This document shows positions 11,618-21,838 of a DNA stretch of 64,000 bases, one piece after another. The DNA is taken from the NCBI GenBank assembly GCA_907165135.1, contig OU015570.1:434001-498000 (forward strand), given 5' to 3'. The translations under genes were made by a program, and so were the position numbers. The first letter of the stretch is position 1, and every line of letters begins with the position of its first letter. This stretch comes from Oikopleura dioica (lineage: Eukaryota > Chordata > Appendicularia > Copelata > Oikopleuridae). The notes beneath the pieces were generated by a model. The model worked only from the letters and a program-made list of their open reading frames with translations, searched no databases and was not told the origin of the DNA.

Positions 11618-12688
11618 CGATGCGGTCGCAGGCGACCCATAGAATTGCGAGGAAAATGAGGTGTTGGGCGCCCAGGTTCAATCTGTGTGAACCCGGTTCA
11701 CAAAATTATTAAAAGCACGAAATCAGGGGTCTTTATGCGCTCCGCGCCTGATTTTAATAAAAACTCATTTTTGACGGTATGAGCTTTCTCTACAACCGCG
11801 CCACCAGTCAATTTGAGTCACTTTCTTGACCGAAATTGTGAACCGGGATCACAAAATTGTGAACTACAGTCACTGCTCACGTTTGTTAACAGGGATAGAG
11901 CGCCGCTGATTCTGTCGAAATCCGGTTTTAATCAGCTGTACTGATCTATCTGTGATCCGGATCGAGCTGAAAAATGTAATGTGTATTCACACTGGTATTA
12001 AGCACCGCTGACCAAAAAAGAGCGCGCTAATCCCTTTTGGTGGCGCTTGGTACCGGATTAATCACTTTCTGCACCAACGTGAAAGTACGTGCGATAACCT
12101 TCCGACAATTATTTCGGATCAAAGAATCGGATTTATTTCGTTCAAAAAGGTACATATAGGTTTTCAAATGCGTAGAATTCAAATAAGATATTTACAATTA
12201 GATAAAATGAAGAAAAGCTTGTCTGGGCTAGGAATCGAAGTGATGACTTCAAGTGGTGAGAGTTTTTAAGTCTTTTTCAAGAAACTCTGTGATCTCTTCA
12301 TCGGAAAGAAATCTCTCAGCTTCATTCTCATTTTCATTTTCGGAGTCAGACATTATTGAAAAACAAGCGCGTAAAGAATGGTAATACAGGTAGCAAAAAC
12401 GGAAGCATTTAAACATCATGCAGTAATCCTGCTAAAACCCTGGCCTAATTAATTGGTTCAGTCTATTTCCATTCAAATATTGTCATGAAGATTTGGAAAT
12501 TAGCGCGTTGCTAAAAATAGATAGAACGGTGCTTGTTAAATTGGGTCAGACCAAATAAATCATGTTCTACTCATGCTAGAGAAAAACAAAGACCACCATG
12601 TGAAAGAGCACGTTTCAATTAGTAGAAGTACTAATTTTCAATAAATTATCTCATCAGGAAGGCCATTTCGACAAAAAATGTCGACTTA
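11618..12688. other. Unassigned DNA
   Basis: No gene is supported. A GGGCGCCCAGGTTCA motif at about 11667 is similar to the reverse complement near 15087-15103. Otherwise nothing recognised. Confidence 0.35.
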
Positions 12689-13044
12689 GACTCGTGCAGT
12701 GTTGGAAAACCCGCAACATTTCCCGCGGGCGCGGGCGGACGCGGGGGCCGATTTCAAAATTTTCCGCGGTTGCGGGCGGGCGCGGCGGCCGATTCCTAAA
12801 TTTCCTGCGGGTCCGGGCGGGCGCGGGGGCCAACTCAAAAATTTCGTGCGGGGCCGGGCGGGCGCGGGCGGGGGCCCCGCAGATTTCCGCGCCCGCGGGC
12901 GCCCGGGGGTTGAGGGCGCCCGTTACCCTCGCGCCCGCAAGCCCCGCGGGTTCAGAAATCAGCAAATAAAAAAATAATAATAAAAAATAATTTTTGATAA
13001 AAACCATAATAGAGTGATAAACTAAGATAATTTGAATTTTTCAA

Positions 13045-13215
13045 ACGATGGGTGTGGGTGGGGTTGGGGACAAAACTGAGATTGATCAACTTAGAGTTCC
13101 CAGCCATTGTCAAGCCCCTAAAATTCAAAAATCATGGAACAGGGCTGAGACGGCCCGAAGGGCCGTCAAGCCCTTAAATTCAAAAATCATGGAACAGGGC
13201 TAAGACGAAATTCTA
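13045..13215 (+). repeat. Dispersed ancestor-like copy of the satellite unit
   Basis: Begins with a GGGTGTGGGTGGGGTTGGGG leader, also seen at 50435-50460 and (reverse strand) at 28160-28195 and 55345-55375, followed by two units of about 56 bp with GGGCTGAGACGGCCCGAAGG. Here the hairpin loop reads GAA rather than the TTC of the satellite. Confidence 0.8.
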
Positions 13216-13320
13216 GTGCATATTCTTTTTCCTTTGATTCAAAGCTATCGAAAGATCTTTGTTTTTTTCATTTACATTGAAAAGCGGAAAAAATGCGATT
13301 TTCACGCTTAGTACTATTTA

Positions 13321-13948
13321 CAGTGAAACCCCAACTTAAGGCCGAGCAACTTAAGGCCACTTTTTTGAAAAATCTCCGAAATCTGTCATCCGAAAAATCC
13401 AACTTAAGGCCACTTTTTTTTTCAATTTTTATTCACAGATTCACTTTTTAACAAAAAACTCGTTATCTTCGGCTGCTTCTTTGGCGATTTTGAAGTCGAT
13501 GGCTTTTCAGCGTCGGCATCTTCTCTTACTTGAACTTGTGGTACTTCTTCAACCTCCATCCGCGTCGGAATGTCTTTTCCATCATGTGTCTTTCGAAATA
13601 GCCCATTAATAATCTTCTTTGCATCACTCTTCTCCGGCGTCTTCACTATAATCTCTGCATATCTTTTTCTCGGCCAATGTCATGCGGATTCTCTTTTCTT
13701 CTTGCGACATTTTTGCAGCAAATTTATTTTTAAGAGAATGAAAACATAACCGAAGGTGTACTTGGTTCGTGCGAGAAATTTCTGATAAGGCCCTCCGCCT
13801 TTCATTTTTGATTCCAATGATTCAGTCCCTTACTCCAGAAATAGAAAAATTTGAGCTTCATCCAACTTAGTTGTAGAATCACCCAACTTAAGGCTACTTT
13901 TTAAATTCGCTGTCATCCAAAAAGTGGCCTTAAGTTGGGGTTTCACTG
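13321..13948. mobile_element. pogo/Tigger-like element, internally deleted
   Basis: The ends CAGTGAAACCCCAACTTAAG and its inverted copy are each bordered by TA, the target site of pogo-like elements. Further GGCCACTTTTTT repeats lie next to each end. The body keeps a fragment of a minus-strand protein (13422-13646). Related copies: one end at 42481-42570 and a longer but broken copy at 57464-57880. Confidence 0.75.
13422..13646 (-). pseudogene. C-terminal remnant of a pogo-like transposase with a PCNA-binding-type motif
   Basis: This 74-codon frame lies inside the TA-flanked element and reads away from its right end. It contains an acidic stretch (EVEEVPQVQVREDADAEKP) and then QPKITSFL followed by a lysine at the C-terminus. 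QxxIxxFF/L is the PIP-box pattern by which some proteins bind PCNA, and pogo-type transposases are known to carry such a motif at their C-terminus. The DNA-binding and DDE catalytic domains are missing. The same protein segment is present at 57640-57710. Assignment to pogo rests on the ends and this motif only. Confidence 0.5.
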
Positions 13949-14882
13949 TATATGCATTTTTACGTGGGCCAAAATTTCGGGTTAAGATATTTGTGTAGGG
14001 ATAGTGTGATACATCAAAATGATTCTCATAAAACAGGGAATCTTTACCTTACGACGACAAGTGTGCCATATATGGCACAAAAACTTTTAAACGCCCATTT
14101 TTCTCTCTTCGATCACTTCAGTTACTCTATTTCATTCATTTTTGGTCACTAGTCTGGGATTGACACTAGGTTCATGTTCGAGTTTAGGTTTCGGGCTGTG
14201 TTTCGGTTTGGGTTAAGGTTTGGTTTCCGGAATTCTATTGGTCAAAGGGGGTGCACAGTGGGAAAATCGGAAAATTTAAAAGTTCATGTATCTATATAAT
14301 AACCTTACAAAAAGATCCGTTTTTATCTAAGGATCATTTTATTTCATTACAAGAAAACCCAAAAGCACATTTTCACCCCTAAAATCACGTGAGAAGGGTA
14401 GATTAAACATACTTTTGCCTGTAGAAAAAAGTGCCAAAAGGTTACCTCGTAATTTTCTAGCATAAAAGAGAGCAGATCATGTGCTTTCAAATGATAGTCA
14501 TATGATTTTGTGCACTCGTGAGCACAATTGTCGTCGGTTTACATGCCATGAGACCTGTGATAAAGAGTTGAAAAACAGGGGGATTCCTTAAATTCAAAAA
14601 CAAAGGAGGGAGAAAAAGGGGGAATTGGCCATTTGGGCCGTCAAGCTCAATTCAAGGCGAGGGAAGGGAATTATAACAACGCCCGGGGCCCCGGGCGGTT
14701 GAAAAATTTTGTACGGGCGCGGGCGGGCGCGGGGGCCAAATCAGAAATTGTTTGCGGTCGCGGGCGGGCGCGGGGGCCAAATCCGAAATTTTTTGCGGGT
14801 TCAGGGGGCGCGGGCGCCCGCAGCCCCCGCCCGCCGCCCCCGCGGGGTTCGCGGGCGGGTTTTTTCCAACACTGGACTCGTG

Positions 14883-15255
14883 GGGTTACGCCCTCCGATT
14901 GGACTCGTGGGGTTAAGAAACATGGGTTTGCCGAAAATTGATGGGCGCTCGCTAAGCCTGCCTTTCTCGGCTTGGAAAGCGGAGCTTCGCATCCCTTGTT
15001 AAGAAACTTGGGTTTTCCAAAAATAGATAAGGCGCCCGGTGTTAAGAAACATGAGTTCAAATCGGTGTTAACAAACTTGAGAAAACCGATTGTGAACTTG
15101 GGCGCCCGCCACCCGGAAAATGCCACTAATGCTTAGTCGCCGCTTATTCCGCTCAACTGCTTTCGCTCAATTGAACGAGTAGGTGAGCGAGCGGCAAAAA
15201 TCCGACTTTGATCTAAGCGAGCGACTTTGATCTGAGCGAGCGACACTTTAATTTT
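14883..15255. other. Short palindromic repeats and GAGCGAGCGG runs
   Basis: Contains several TTAAGAAACATGGGTTT-like blocks (14912, 14998, 15040) and GGGCGCCC palindromes near 15020 and 15100. No gene. Confidence 0.4.
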
Positions 15256-15660
15256 GTCGTAGATAGCTTATAATACTTGGGAACTCATGTCTAAGAGTGA
15301 AAAAGGATTGACTTAAGTCGGTCTTCGAATCTTGCAGCCAAAAACAATCTACAACAATGATAGTTTGTTACTAGAAGCTGAACCGAAGAGGCTATGAAGC
15401 ACGCTACGGGCCTACGGCCCTTGCGCGCATTTTCTGATAGAGAACTCATTTGGTTGGCAGGAGCAGTCTTTTTCTACCGCTGGGACTCATTTTTGGCAGA
15501 AAACAACTTCTTCATTCGCAGAATAATAGTTGTTTTCGTCAAAAAATTTTTTCGCAGAATTATTCTCCCGGAAAGGGGGTGTTATCGTGAGAATAATTCT
15601 GTTTTCCACATTATAGTTCTGTGCACAGAATTATTCTCCCGGTTGCCCACCGCTCACCGC
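15256..15660 (+). repeat. Dispersed repeat with AATTATTCTCCCGG end (copy 1)
   Basis: A roughly 390-bp block, starting near TCGTAGATAGCTTATAATAC, recurs at 40137-40520 and, interrupted by insertions, at 25897-25931 plus 27124-27420. A fragment of its end is at 39055-39180. Its 3' part has short inverted AGAATTATTCTCCCGG / GAGAATAATTCTG motifs. Any short frames in it differ between copies and are not considered coding. Confidence 0.75.
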
Positions 15661-15701
15661 TTGCTCATCGCTCGCTCACCGCTCAACTAAAATTAGAACC
15701 C

Positions 15702-15984
15702 TGGCCTGGGTACGGTTATTTTGAAGTCTGAAATAACATGTTCTAGAGATTTTTAGGAAAATAGAGGCGCGAAGGAAGCGAAAGTTGGCCACTTTCAAAA
15801 ATGAGTTTCTCTATAAAATCAGGCGCGGAGCGCATTTAAGCCCGTAACATGCTTGATTTCAAAGAAAAAAATACATTTTACACACAAAAACGTTCGATTC
15901 TTGGCATAAAAATTTCGGAGGAATAATGCAAAAATCCCTAGAACATGTTATTTCAGACATCAAAACAACCGTACCCAGGCTAAT
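15702..15984. mobile_element. MITE with ~50-bp inverted ends
   Basis: CCTGGGTACGGTTATTTTGA at the left is matched in inverted orientation by the right end (AACCGTACCCAGG, 15972-15984); the match continues inward through AATAACATGTTCTAGAGATT with few changes. No clear TSD. Non-coding. Confidence 0.65.
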
Positions 15985-16460
15985 TGCATACTTCCGCTTC
16001 TTTTTATGTTCAAAAGTAGGTACCCGATGAAATAAGATGGGTCATTTTCAGCCCCTTTTATCATCTATTTTTTCTTCTTCATACGTTTTAAATTGTCCGA
16101 AATTATTTTTGAGACAAAAAATGCTTCATTTTTTAAAAATTTTTCCAATTACCAATTGGTAGGGGGTGCACAGTGGGAAAATCGAATTTTTATCATCCTC
16201 TTATAGCCTATAAGTTATAGGGATGAATAATATATCGATAGAAAGCCCATGATCAACTGATCATTTTAACATAGACTTGGGGTCATTAAAGGTCACGTGA
16301 GGTCACATGAGGTCAAAATCTGATTTTTCTAAAATTCGACGTAACTTGGGTTTCTTTGCATGATTTTGATCGCTGATGATCACTGATCATCAGGGCTGGC
16401 AAATAAGGGTCCCGCCAGCCGCACTAATTTAAGTTAGAACCCTATTAGATCATATGATTT

Positions 16461-16503
16461 GTATCAAACGTTTTCGTTTATTGGATAAACTTCATCAGGA
16501 TAC
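16461..16503 (-). ncRNA. Hammerhead-ribozyme motif, PLE1 downstream repeat
   Basis: On the minus strand: stem I strand GTATC, core CTGATGA (plus-strand 16492-16498), stem II GTTTAT/ATAAAC closing a CCA loop, GAAA, palindromic AACGTT for stem III, then GATAC closing stem I. One extra A follows CTGATGA. See the better described copy at 19554-19596. Confidence 0.65.
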
Positions 16504-16658
16504 TAAAGTAAATATGAACGAAAAGAAACAGAGGAAAAAGAATACTTTTTGTTGAGAGAGCAGTGTGAAATTGCTAACTGAGGAAAACAAAAAACAAAAT
16601 CAAAATAAGGCTGTTTTTAGTCGAGCGCCAAGGTGGCCCAAAACAGTGCTCGACTAAA

Positions 16659-19216
16659 TTAAAAAGTTTTGAACTGTTTGAAATCAGATTGTTCATTAAG
16701 GGAGGGTCTATGCAGTAAAATAAGAAATTGTTCAACGTTTCTCCTTTGACTCTCGTAAGTAAGATTTGTTTGTAGAACATCAAAATATTTTAGAGCAAAG
16801 TCATTTTTTGAAAATTTGTAACGAATTTTCGGAGGATTTTTAGAGTGAAAGGACTCTAGAGCAAGTTTTGATTGGGCAGTTTTAGTCTTGTATTGACTGG
16901 TGAGATTTTTGGTGCTTGGCTCACTGATGTAAAAATCATAGCTTTTTTGAAAAGTCTTACAGGTGGAAAAATGTTTGAAGATGGAAGAAGAAGCAGTTTT
17001 ATTCTGGTTGTTAGAATTAACATGTTCAATCCAACGAATGCCAGCTCTTCGTTTGGACTGACCAATGTATTGCGCTTTACAATCACATTTCCAGGAGTAA
17101 ATCAGATCACACAAGTCGTATTTTTCGGGGACTCTTTTAAGAAATTTGCCTAAGGCTCTTTCGAGACGTATGGTTTTCCAACTAACGACAAGGCAAAAGG
17201 AAGGTGTTACTTTTCTGAAGAGTTTTTGAAGACTAAGTCCAATAGAGTAGCACCTTTCACTAGTAAAATCTAAACATAAGTTAAACTTTTTCACTATTTT
17301 AGAATCATCTCGTTTCAGTGGCTCGAAATTATTCTTTTTAATTTCATTGATTTTACGTTTTATGAGGTGAAACGGATATGAGTTCTTAAGAAAGCGATCA
17401 GTTAACTGTTCAAGAGCAATATTCAACGCATACGGACATGATGTTGTATTATTTCTGCGATAGATTTCGCCGGTAAGCGTTGATATTTTCTGATTAAGGG
17501 GAGCGATTCCAGTACGAAAATTTTGAAGAATGTCACTTTTGTTAGCTTTCTCGTAAAAGAATAAGTGATATTGGTTGTCATGAAGCTTAATGCAAGTATC
17601 AAGATAAGGAAGACAGCCGTCTTTCATATCTTCACAGGTCATTTTTATGGACGGATCAAACTTATTTAGACAGTTGAAAATTCGTTTTTTGGCACTTGTT
17701 CTAGTTACAAAACAGTAGTCGTCGACGTAACGCCGACAAAACATTATATTTCCCTTGTTAATTTCAGTTGTAAGAAATTCACTTTCCAGGCTAGAAATGT
17801 AAATATTCGCCACGAGGGGGCAAGTCGGGAGCCCATTTAGCACCCGAATTTCTGTTTATAGTAGCCTTCCTGCGTGGAAAATGCGGTGAACTTTTGTAAG
17901 ACTGAAACAAGAATAGATCGAAAAACATCTTGAGGGGGAAAATAACTAATAGTGCCATCTGGAAGATCTTCCGGGCTAAAATATCGAAGAGGATTTTTAT
18001 AAAGAATATCAATCATCACGTTAATAGCTTTTGAATTGTCAATAGATGGATACATTGACACGACATCTGCACTCCAAATAGAATGTTCTGATGTTATTTG
18101 AGGTGAGATTTTAGTAAATGCATTTTTAAATTCTTTAGTAGAAGAACAAGAGAATTTAAGCTCAGGAACAATTTTGGATAGAATGGAGTAGATGTATTTT
18201 TCAATATTCGCAGTAATGCTTCCAGGCGCACCAATAATTGGACGTACTGGATGTGGAGCTGGTTTATGGACTTTTAGTAATCCGAAGCTCGATTTTACTT
18301 TATGATTACATTGAATAGATTTGAAAGTAGAACAAGAGAGATACGGTTTTAGGATTTTAATACTTTCATTAAAATCTGCGATATCTTTTGATGTAGGGTC
18401 ACTTTCAATTTTAACGAATTTCGATCGAGGGAATTCTTTGTTCATTTTATCATAATAATCAGAAGTATTAATAAAAGCAAGATTTTTGCTTTTATCAATT
18501 TTGATCAACCGAATCGAGTCATTATTTTTCAAGAATTTTTGAAGTTTTGAAATATCATCATTTTTGGTGAAACCGTTGCGAAGTAAATGCATGTAGTGTT
18601 TAACTTCTGTTTCAACACGTTTTTCTACCATAATTGGTACTTTGTAAACTTGAATATGTTTGTACCAAGATTTGAGGAGGGATTCAAAGGCACAGAATAA
18701 TCGAGAGTCACGGGGAGAACCGCCTACGCACCTTGATAAACCTTGTTGTAGAATATTAATGATATAATCAGGAATAGTAATACTGCTTAAATTCAAAATT
18801 TCGATTTTCGGAGGATTTTTCGAAGACATAGAAGAAATCAAACTTTTCAGTTTTTCAGAACGAACTTTGTCAGCTGCAGCTTCGGAAGAAGAGATTTTGG
18901 AGGAAAGAAATTTGGAAAAATTGTTTTTATCAAATTTTGACAAAGAAGAAGTAATAGAATTAAATGAACTTTCAAATAAGTCATTTTGGTGAGTAATTTT
19001 TAGTGATAGATCGTAAATGATGTTTTTCAATCTTTCAGATTGAAATGATTTTATAGATTTTTCGGATGCAGATTTAATTTTAAATTGAAGTGATTTCGGA
19101 ATTACTTGGTGTTTTGCGCAATCGCTCAGGAAAGCATGTTGTCCACTCAATCTGTGAAGTTTTCTTTTAAGCCTCAGGAGATGGTTGGTTTCTCTTTCGC
19201 TTAGTCTGTTGTTCAT
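16659..19216 (-). pseudogene. Penelope-type reverse transcriptase with GIY-YIG endonuclease, one stop and one frameshift
   Basis: Two long frames (17837-19216, 459 codons; 16659-17843, 394 codons) form one protein of about 850 residues. First part: basic N-terminus, RPIIG at 325-329 and the motif A segment WSADVVSMYPSIDN (Asp 384). Second part: YVDD at 39-42 (motif C) and a GIY-YIG nuclease at about 248-275 (LIYSW ... YIG ... R). It would copy element RNA primed at a nick made by the nuclease. The two frames are separated by a TAA (17837-17839) where a relative has serine, and by a missing C in a C-run about 20 bases further on (17816-17820 on the plus strand). Repairing these would leave motif B in frame, so this is a lightly damaged copy rather than a two-ORF design. 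Confidence 0.9.
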
Positions 19217-19258
19217 GGTATATCTTTTTGTTGACTTCGTTAATAGATCATATGATTT

Positions 19259-19301
19259 GTATCAAACGTTTTCGTTTATTGGATAAACTTCATCAGGATA
19301 C
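19259..19301 (-). ncRNA. Hammerhead-ribozyme motif, PLE1 upstream repeat
   Basis: Second minus-strand copy of the motif with the same stems and core as at 16461-16503. It lies between the coding start and the inverted repeat, where a self-cleaving RNA could release the transcript's 5' end. Confidence 0.65.
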
Positions 19302-19553
19302 TAAAGTAAATATGAACGAAAAGAAACAGAGGAAAAAGAATACTTTTTTGTTGAGAGAGCAGTGTGAAATTGCTAACTGAGGAAAACAAAAAAACAAAAT
19401 CAAAATAAGGCTGTTTTGGGCCACCTTGGCGCTCGACTAAAAACAGCCTTATTTTGATTTTGTTTTTTTGTTTTCCTCAGTTAGCAATTTCACACTGCTC
19501 TCTCAACAAAAAGTATTCTTTTCCTCTGTTTCTTTTCGTTCATATTTACTTTA

Positions 19554-19596
19554 GTATCCTGATGAAGTTTATCCAATAAACGAAAACGTTTGATAC
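19554..19596 (+). ncRNA. Hammerhead-ribozyme motif, inverted PLE1 copy
   Basis: Stem I GTATC (19554-19558) pairs with GATAC (19592-19596). Core CTGATGA is at 19559-19565; stem II GTTTAT (19567-19572) pairs with ATAAAC (19576-19581); GAA(A) follows at 19582-19585. Stem III is the palindrome AACGTT (19585-19590), too short to fold well alone but able to pair between two molecules. The predicted cleavage is after T19591 (a UUH-type site). The unusual feature is one A between core and stem II. Penelope-like elements are known to carry minimal hammerhead ribozymes with short stem III. Confidence 0.65.
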
Positions 19597-20184
19597 AAAT
19601 CATATGATCTATTAACGAAGTCAACAAAAGATATATTTAGAACCCTATTGTTAGAACCCTAACTCTCATTTTATAACTTTTTAGTGCGAGTAGTACGAGT
19701 TGGAAAAAGCCGCACTAAAATCGTTCTAAAAGAGGCGCTTGCTTATTGGTCCGCCAATCATGGCGGGTAATTCGTTTTTCTCATCCATTCAGCTCCATTC
19801 TTTTTCAATCTTCCACCAATTTGTCGTCCGCGCCTGATGGGAAGCGCGCGCCGATTGGATGATGAAAAAGAGCCTCTTAATTAGAACGGTTAGGGCGGCG
19901 ATTCAGTCCTAATAGACGAAAAATATCAAGGAAAAAATAGGACGGGTAGGACGGGGATGCCGCACTAATTCGCACTAATTTTGAGTAAGAACCCTAACAA
20001 TTTTTCGTTAGTGCGGTTGTTAGGAGCCTAATTTGCCAGCCCTGCTGATCATAATAATACTCATCAAACACTCATCCGGACCAATCCTGAGCCATCAGAG
20101 AAAAAATGAAATAATATGAAAACTTTAATTTCACTGTAAAAATTTGCTAGATGAAACTCTTGAATAAATTTTAAAATTAAAAGC

Positions 20185-21010
20185 CAGGGACGGGGCTTAG
20201 ACGGCCTTTTGTATAGAATTGTCTGCTCTTCCTGCTGAATGTATTTTCAATTTCATACAAAGAAAAATGAGGGCGCTGAATCCTTTTGATGTTTAACTTC
20301 TTTCTTTGGCAATTGCAGCTAAACGATAAATGATAGAGGAAAACTCATAGCTGACAAAGAAAGTGTGCAAAAAAATTTTTGATAAACATCTAGTCAAAAA
20401 CATTTTAGGCGCGCTTGAAGTAGCGCCTGATCTAGCTCGCCAAGGTCCCTTAACCCGTTAACAGGCGCGAAGCCCTCTCAGGACCTTTTGGCGTTTGGAG
20501 CGCGATAAAATGGTCTAGGCTCTAATTTTTACGAAAAAATTTTATATTTTTGTGAAACTCAATCGATTCTTTATCCGTGTGTTTGATTCCGGAAAGAATC
20601 GGCCAGAAATTTGAAAAATGAGACGCGAAAGAAAAATTTCAATCGACGAAAAAAGGGAAAGCGTAATACAATGCGCTCGCGTTTTCCCTTGTTTTGAATC
20701 TCATCGCCGAAAATGACGTAACTTTGACCTCAATTTTAACCCACTAAACGAGTCAGAAAAAGACTTAATCAACATTTAGAGGAAAGATTAGACGCTTGTG
20801 AATCATCTGGTCGTCTCAGAAATGATTTTCTTAAACCCAATTACTCAGAAAACATCAAAATATGCGAGGCCCTCTCACGGCCTCGCGGCCGTTAACCCTA
20901 ATATTCAGTGCATAGTTAACGGGTTAAGGGTAATGGTATACATCGGCGCGGCGCTGCTCGCTCGACCCGCGCTCCGCAAGAACCTATTTCTCCCTAAGCC
21001 GTAAAATCTG
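20185..21010. repeat. Dispersed repeat segments (ATCGGCGCGGCGC family)
   Basis: CCCTTAACCCGTTAAC near 20447 has an inverted partner near 20920-20936. The block ATCGGCGCGGCGC...CGGATAAA (20941-21020) recurs at 37281-37366 and 63032-63118. A satellite-related GACGGGGCTTAGACGGCC lies at 20191. No gene is supported. Confidence 0.5.
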
Positions 21011-21014
21011 AACG

Positions 21015-21838
21015 GATAAAGATTTTTCAAAATTCAAAAGACTCTGAATTATACAAATAACTTCTATAAACACAGCAAAAATGATAATAAATGTCAAAGG
21101 GGAAGTATCTGAAAATTGCTACTTTCCTTCAAACGATATTTTCTTCGATATTTCTCATCCAAAATTTTTGAAAACTAGACTGTCTTGTAGAGAATCGACA
21201 GCTTTACAAATCCTGTTTTTCAGATTTTTGTTTTGAGCTTTTATTAATCTTACATCGCAATTCGTAAAGAGCGCTTCTTCTTCTTCTCCGCTCTCTATTT
21301 TTCAGGGAAACGCTCGTCTAAATAACCAATTGGTAATGCATTACCAATTTTGGTAATCCATTACCAATTTTCGGTAATGCATTATCAAACTTCCCGAAAA
21401 TGGCCAATTATGCGAGGTCAGACAGCCTGTGTGCGCTCCGCGCCTGTCTGGTAGGATACATTTTGAAACGATTTACAGATTATTTAGCAAAAAATTGCAA
21501 TTATTGAAAAATTTGGTAATGGAATACCAATTTTTGGTAATGCATTACCAAAAATCTTTGGTAATTTTGACGAGCGTCCCCGATTTTTCACGCCACGACG
21601 TCACAGCGCTTACTTCAAGGTCGCATATTAAAATCCGAAAAGCTTAAAACAGAAATCTGAAAAACAGGATTTGTAGATAAAAATTTTGGATGAGAAATAT
21701 CGGAGACAATGTCGTTTGAAGGGAAGTGGCAATTTTCAGATACTTCCTCTTTGATAATCATTATGATTTTTGCTTTGTATATAGAAGTGACTTTAATAAT
21801 ACAGAATCTTTTTGAATTTTGAAAAAATCTTTATCTCC
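21015..21838. repeat. Long inverted repeat with ~200-bp arms
   Basis: The left arm (21015-21247) and right arm (21636-21838) are inverted copies with scattered differences, sharing for example TTCAGATACTTCC and AAACAGGATTTGTA blocks. The centre holds a MITE (21305-21582). It may be a foldback-type element; its outer ends are not resolved. Confidence 0.7.
21305..21582. mobile_element. MITE with GGTAATGCATTACC arrays
   Basis: Inverted ends GGGAAACGCTCGTC / GACGAGCGTCCCCG are flanked by ATTTTTCA on both sides (21297-21304 and 21583-21590), an 8-bp TSD. Next to each end the palindromic motif TTGGTAATGCATTACCAA is repeated in degenerate form. Non-coding. Confidence 0.75.

Larger units (their letters stand above)
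12697..14874. mobile_element. hAT-like element with very GC-rich ends (2.2 kb)
   Basis: CAGTGTTGGAAAACCCGC at the left and its inverted form at the right are the ends. GACTCGTG is duplicated at 12689-12696 and 14875-14882 (perfect 8 bp). About 270 bp inside the left end and 230 bp inside the right end consist of GGGCGCGGGCGGGC-like sequence, in sharp contrast to the AT-rich surroundings. The interior holds a pogo-like element (13321-13948), a satellite-related segment (13045-13215) and one GGGGGTGCAC end (14246). No hAT transposase frame is present. Right of it, GACTCGTGGGGTTA occurs twice, so part of the flank is itself repeated. Confidence 0.8.
16447..19636 (-). mobile_element. Penelope-like retroelement 1 (PLE1), near full length
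   Basis: The element is flanked by TTAGAACCCTATT (16434-16446 and 19637-19649), a 13-bp target-site duplication. Coding runs on the minus strand (16659-19216). A terminal segment starting AGATCATATGATTTG is present as a direct repeat (16447-16620 and 19248-19420), and the upstream copy is followed by an inverted copy (about 19437-19634), giving a large hairpin with arms of about 200 bp. Direct plus inverted terminal copies are typical of Penelope-like elements. Each of the three copies contains a hammerhead-type ribozyme motif. Confidence 0.9.
16391..20044. mobile_element. hAT-like element (CAGGGCTGGCAAAT ends) carrying Penelope element 1
   Basis: CAGGGCTGGCAAAT at 16391 and ATTTGCCAGCCCTG ending at 20044 are inverted ends. 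CTGATCAT is duplicated at 16383-16390 and 20045-20052 (perfect 8 bp). Apart from the inserted retroelement (16447-19636) only about 460 bp belong to it, containing TTAGAACCCTA motifs and GCACTAATT blocks. It is a non-autonomous, hAT-type element. Confidence 0.85.
16162..20130. mobile_element. GGGGGTGCAC-family end, interrupted by a hAT-like element
   Basis: GGGGGTGCACAGTGGGAAAA begins at 16162 and the following 230 bp resemble 44879-45220. The copy is cut at 16390 by the element described next and continues at 20053. No matching far end was found, so the right limit is a guess. Confidence 0.5.

Noticed and set aside
12654-13007. Proline/arginine/alanine-rich proteins on both strands (also 14633-15126)
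   Set aside because: GC-rich DNA lacks stop codons in all frames; several overlapping frames of equal length on both strands show this is composition, not coding.
14160-14240. GGTTTxGG telomere-like or G-rich regulatory tract
   Set aside because: Degenerate GGTTT/GGGTT motifs over about 70 bases only; no regular period.
15394-15690. 98-codon frame in the AATTATTCTCCCGG repeat (also 27169-27426 and 40264-40449)
   Set aside because: Three copies share the opening residues but break at different places; this is a dispersed repeat without coding constraint.
17816-17845. Programmed ribosomal frameshift in PLE1
   Set aside because: There is both a stop codon and a missing base; comparison with PLE2 shows the intervening frame is the ancestral one, so mutation is the simpler explanation.
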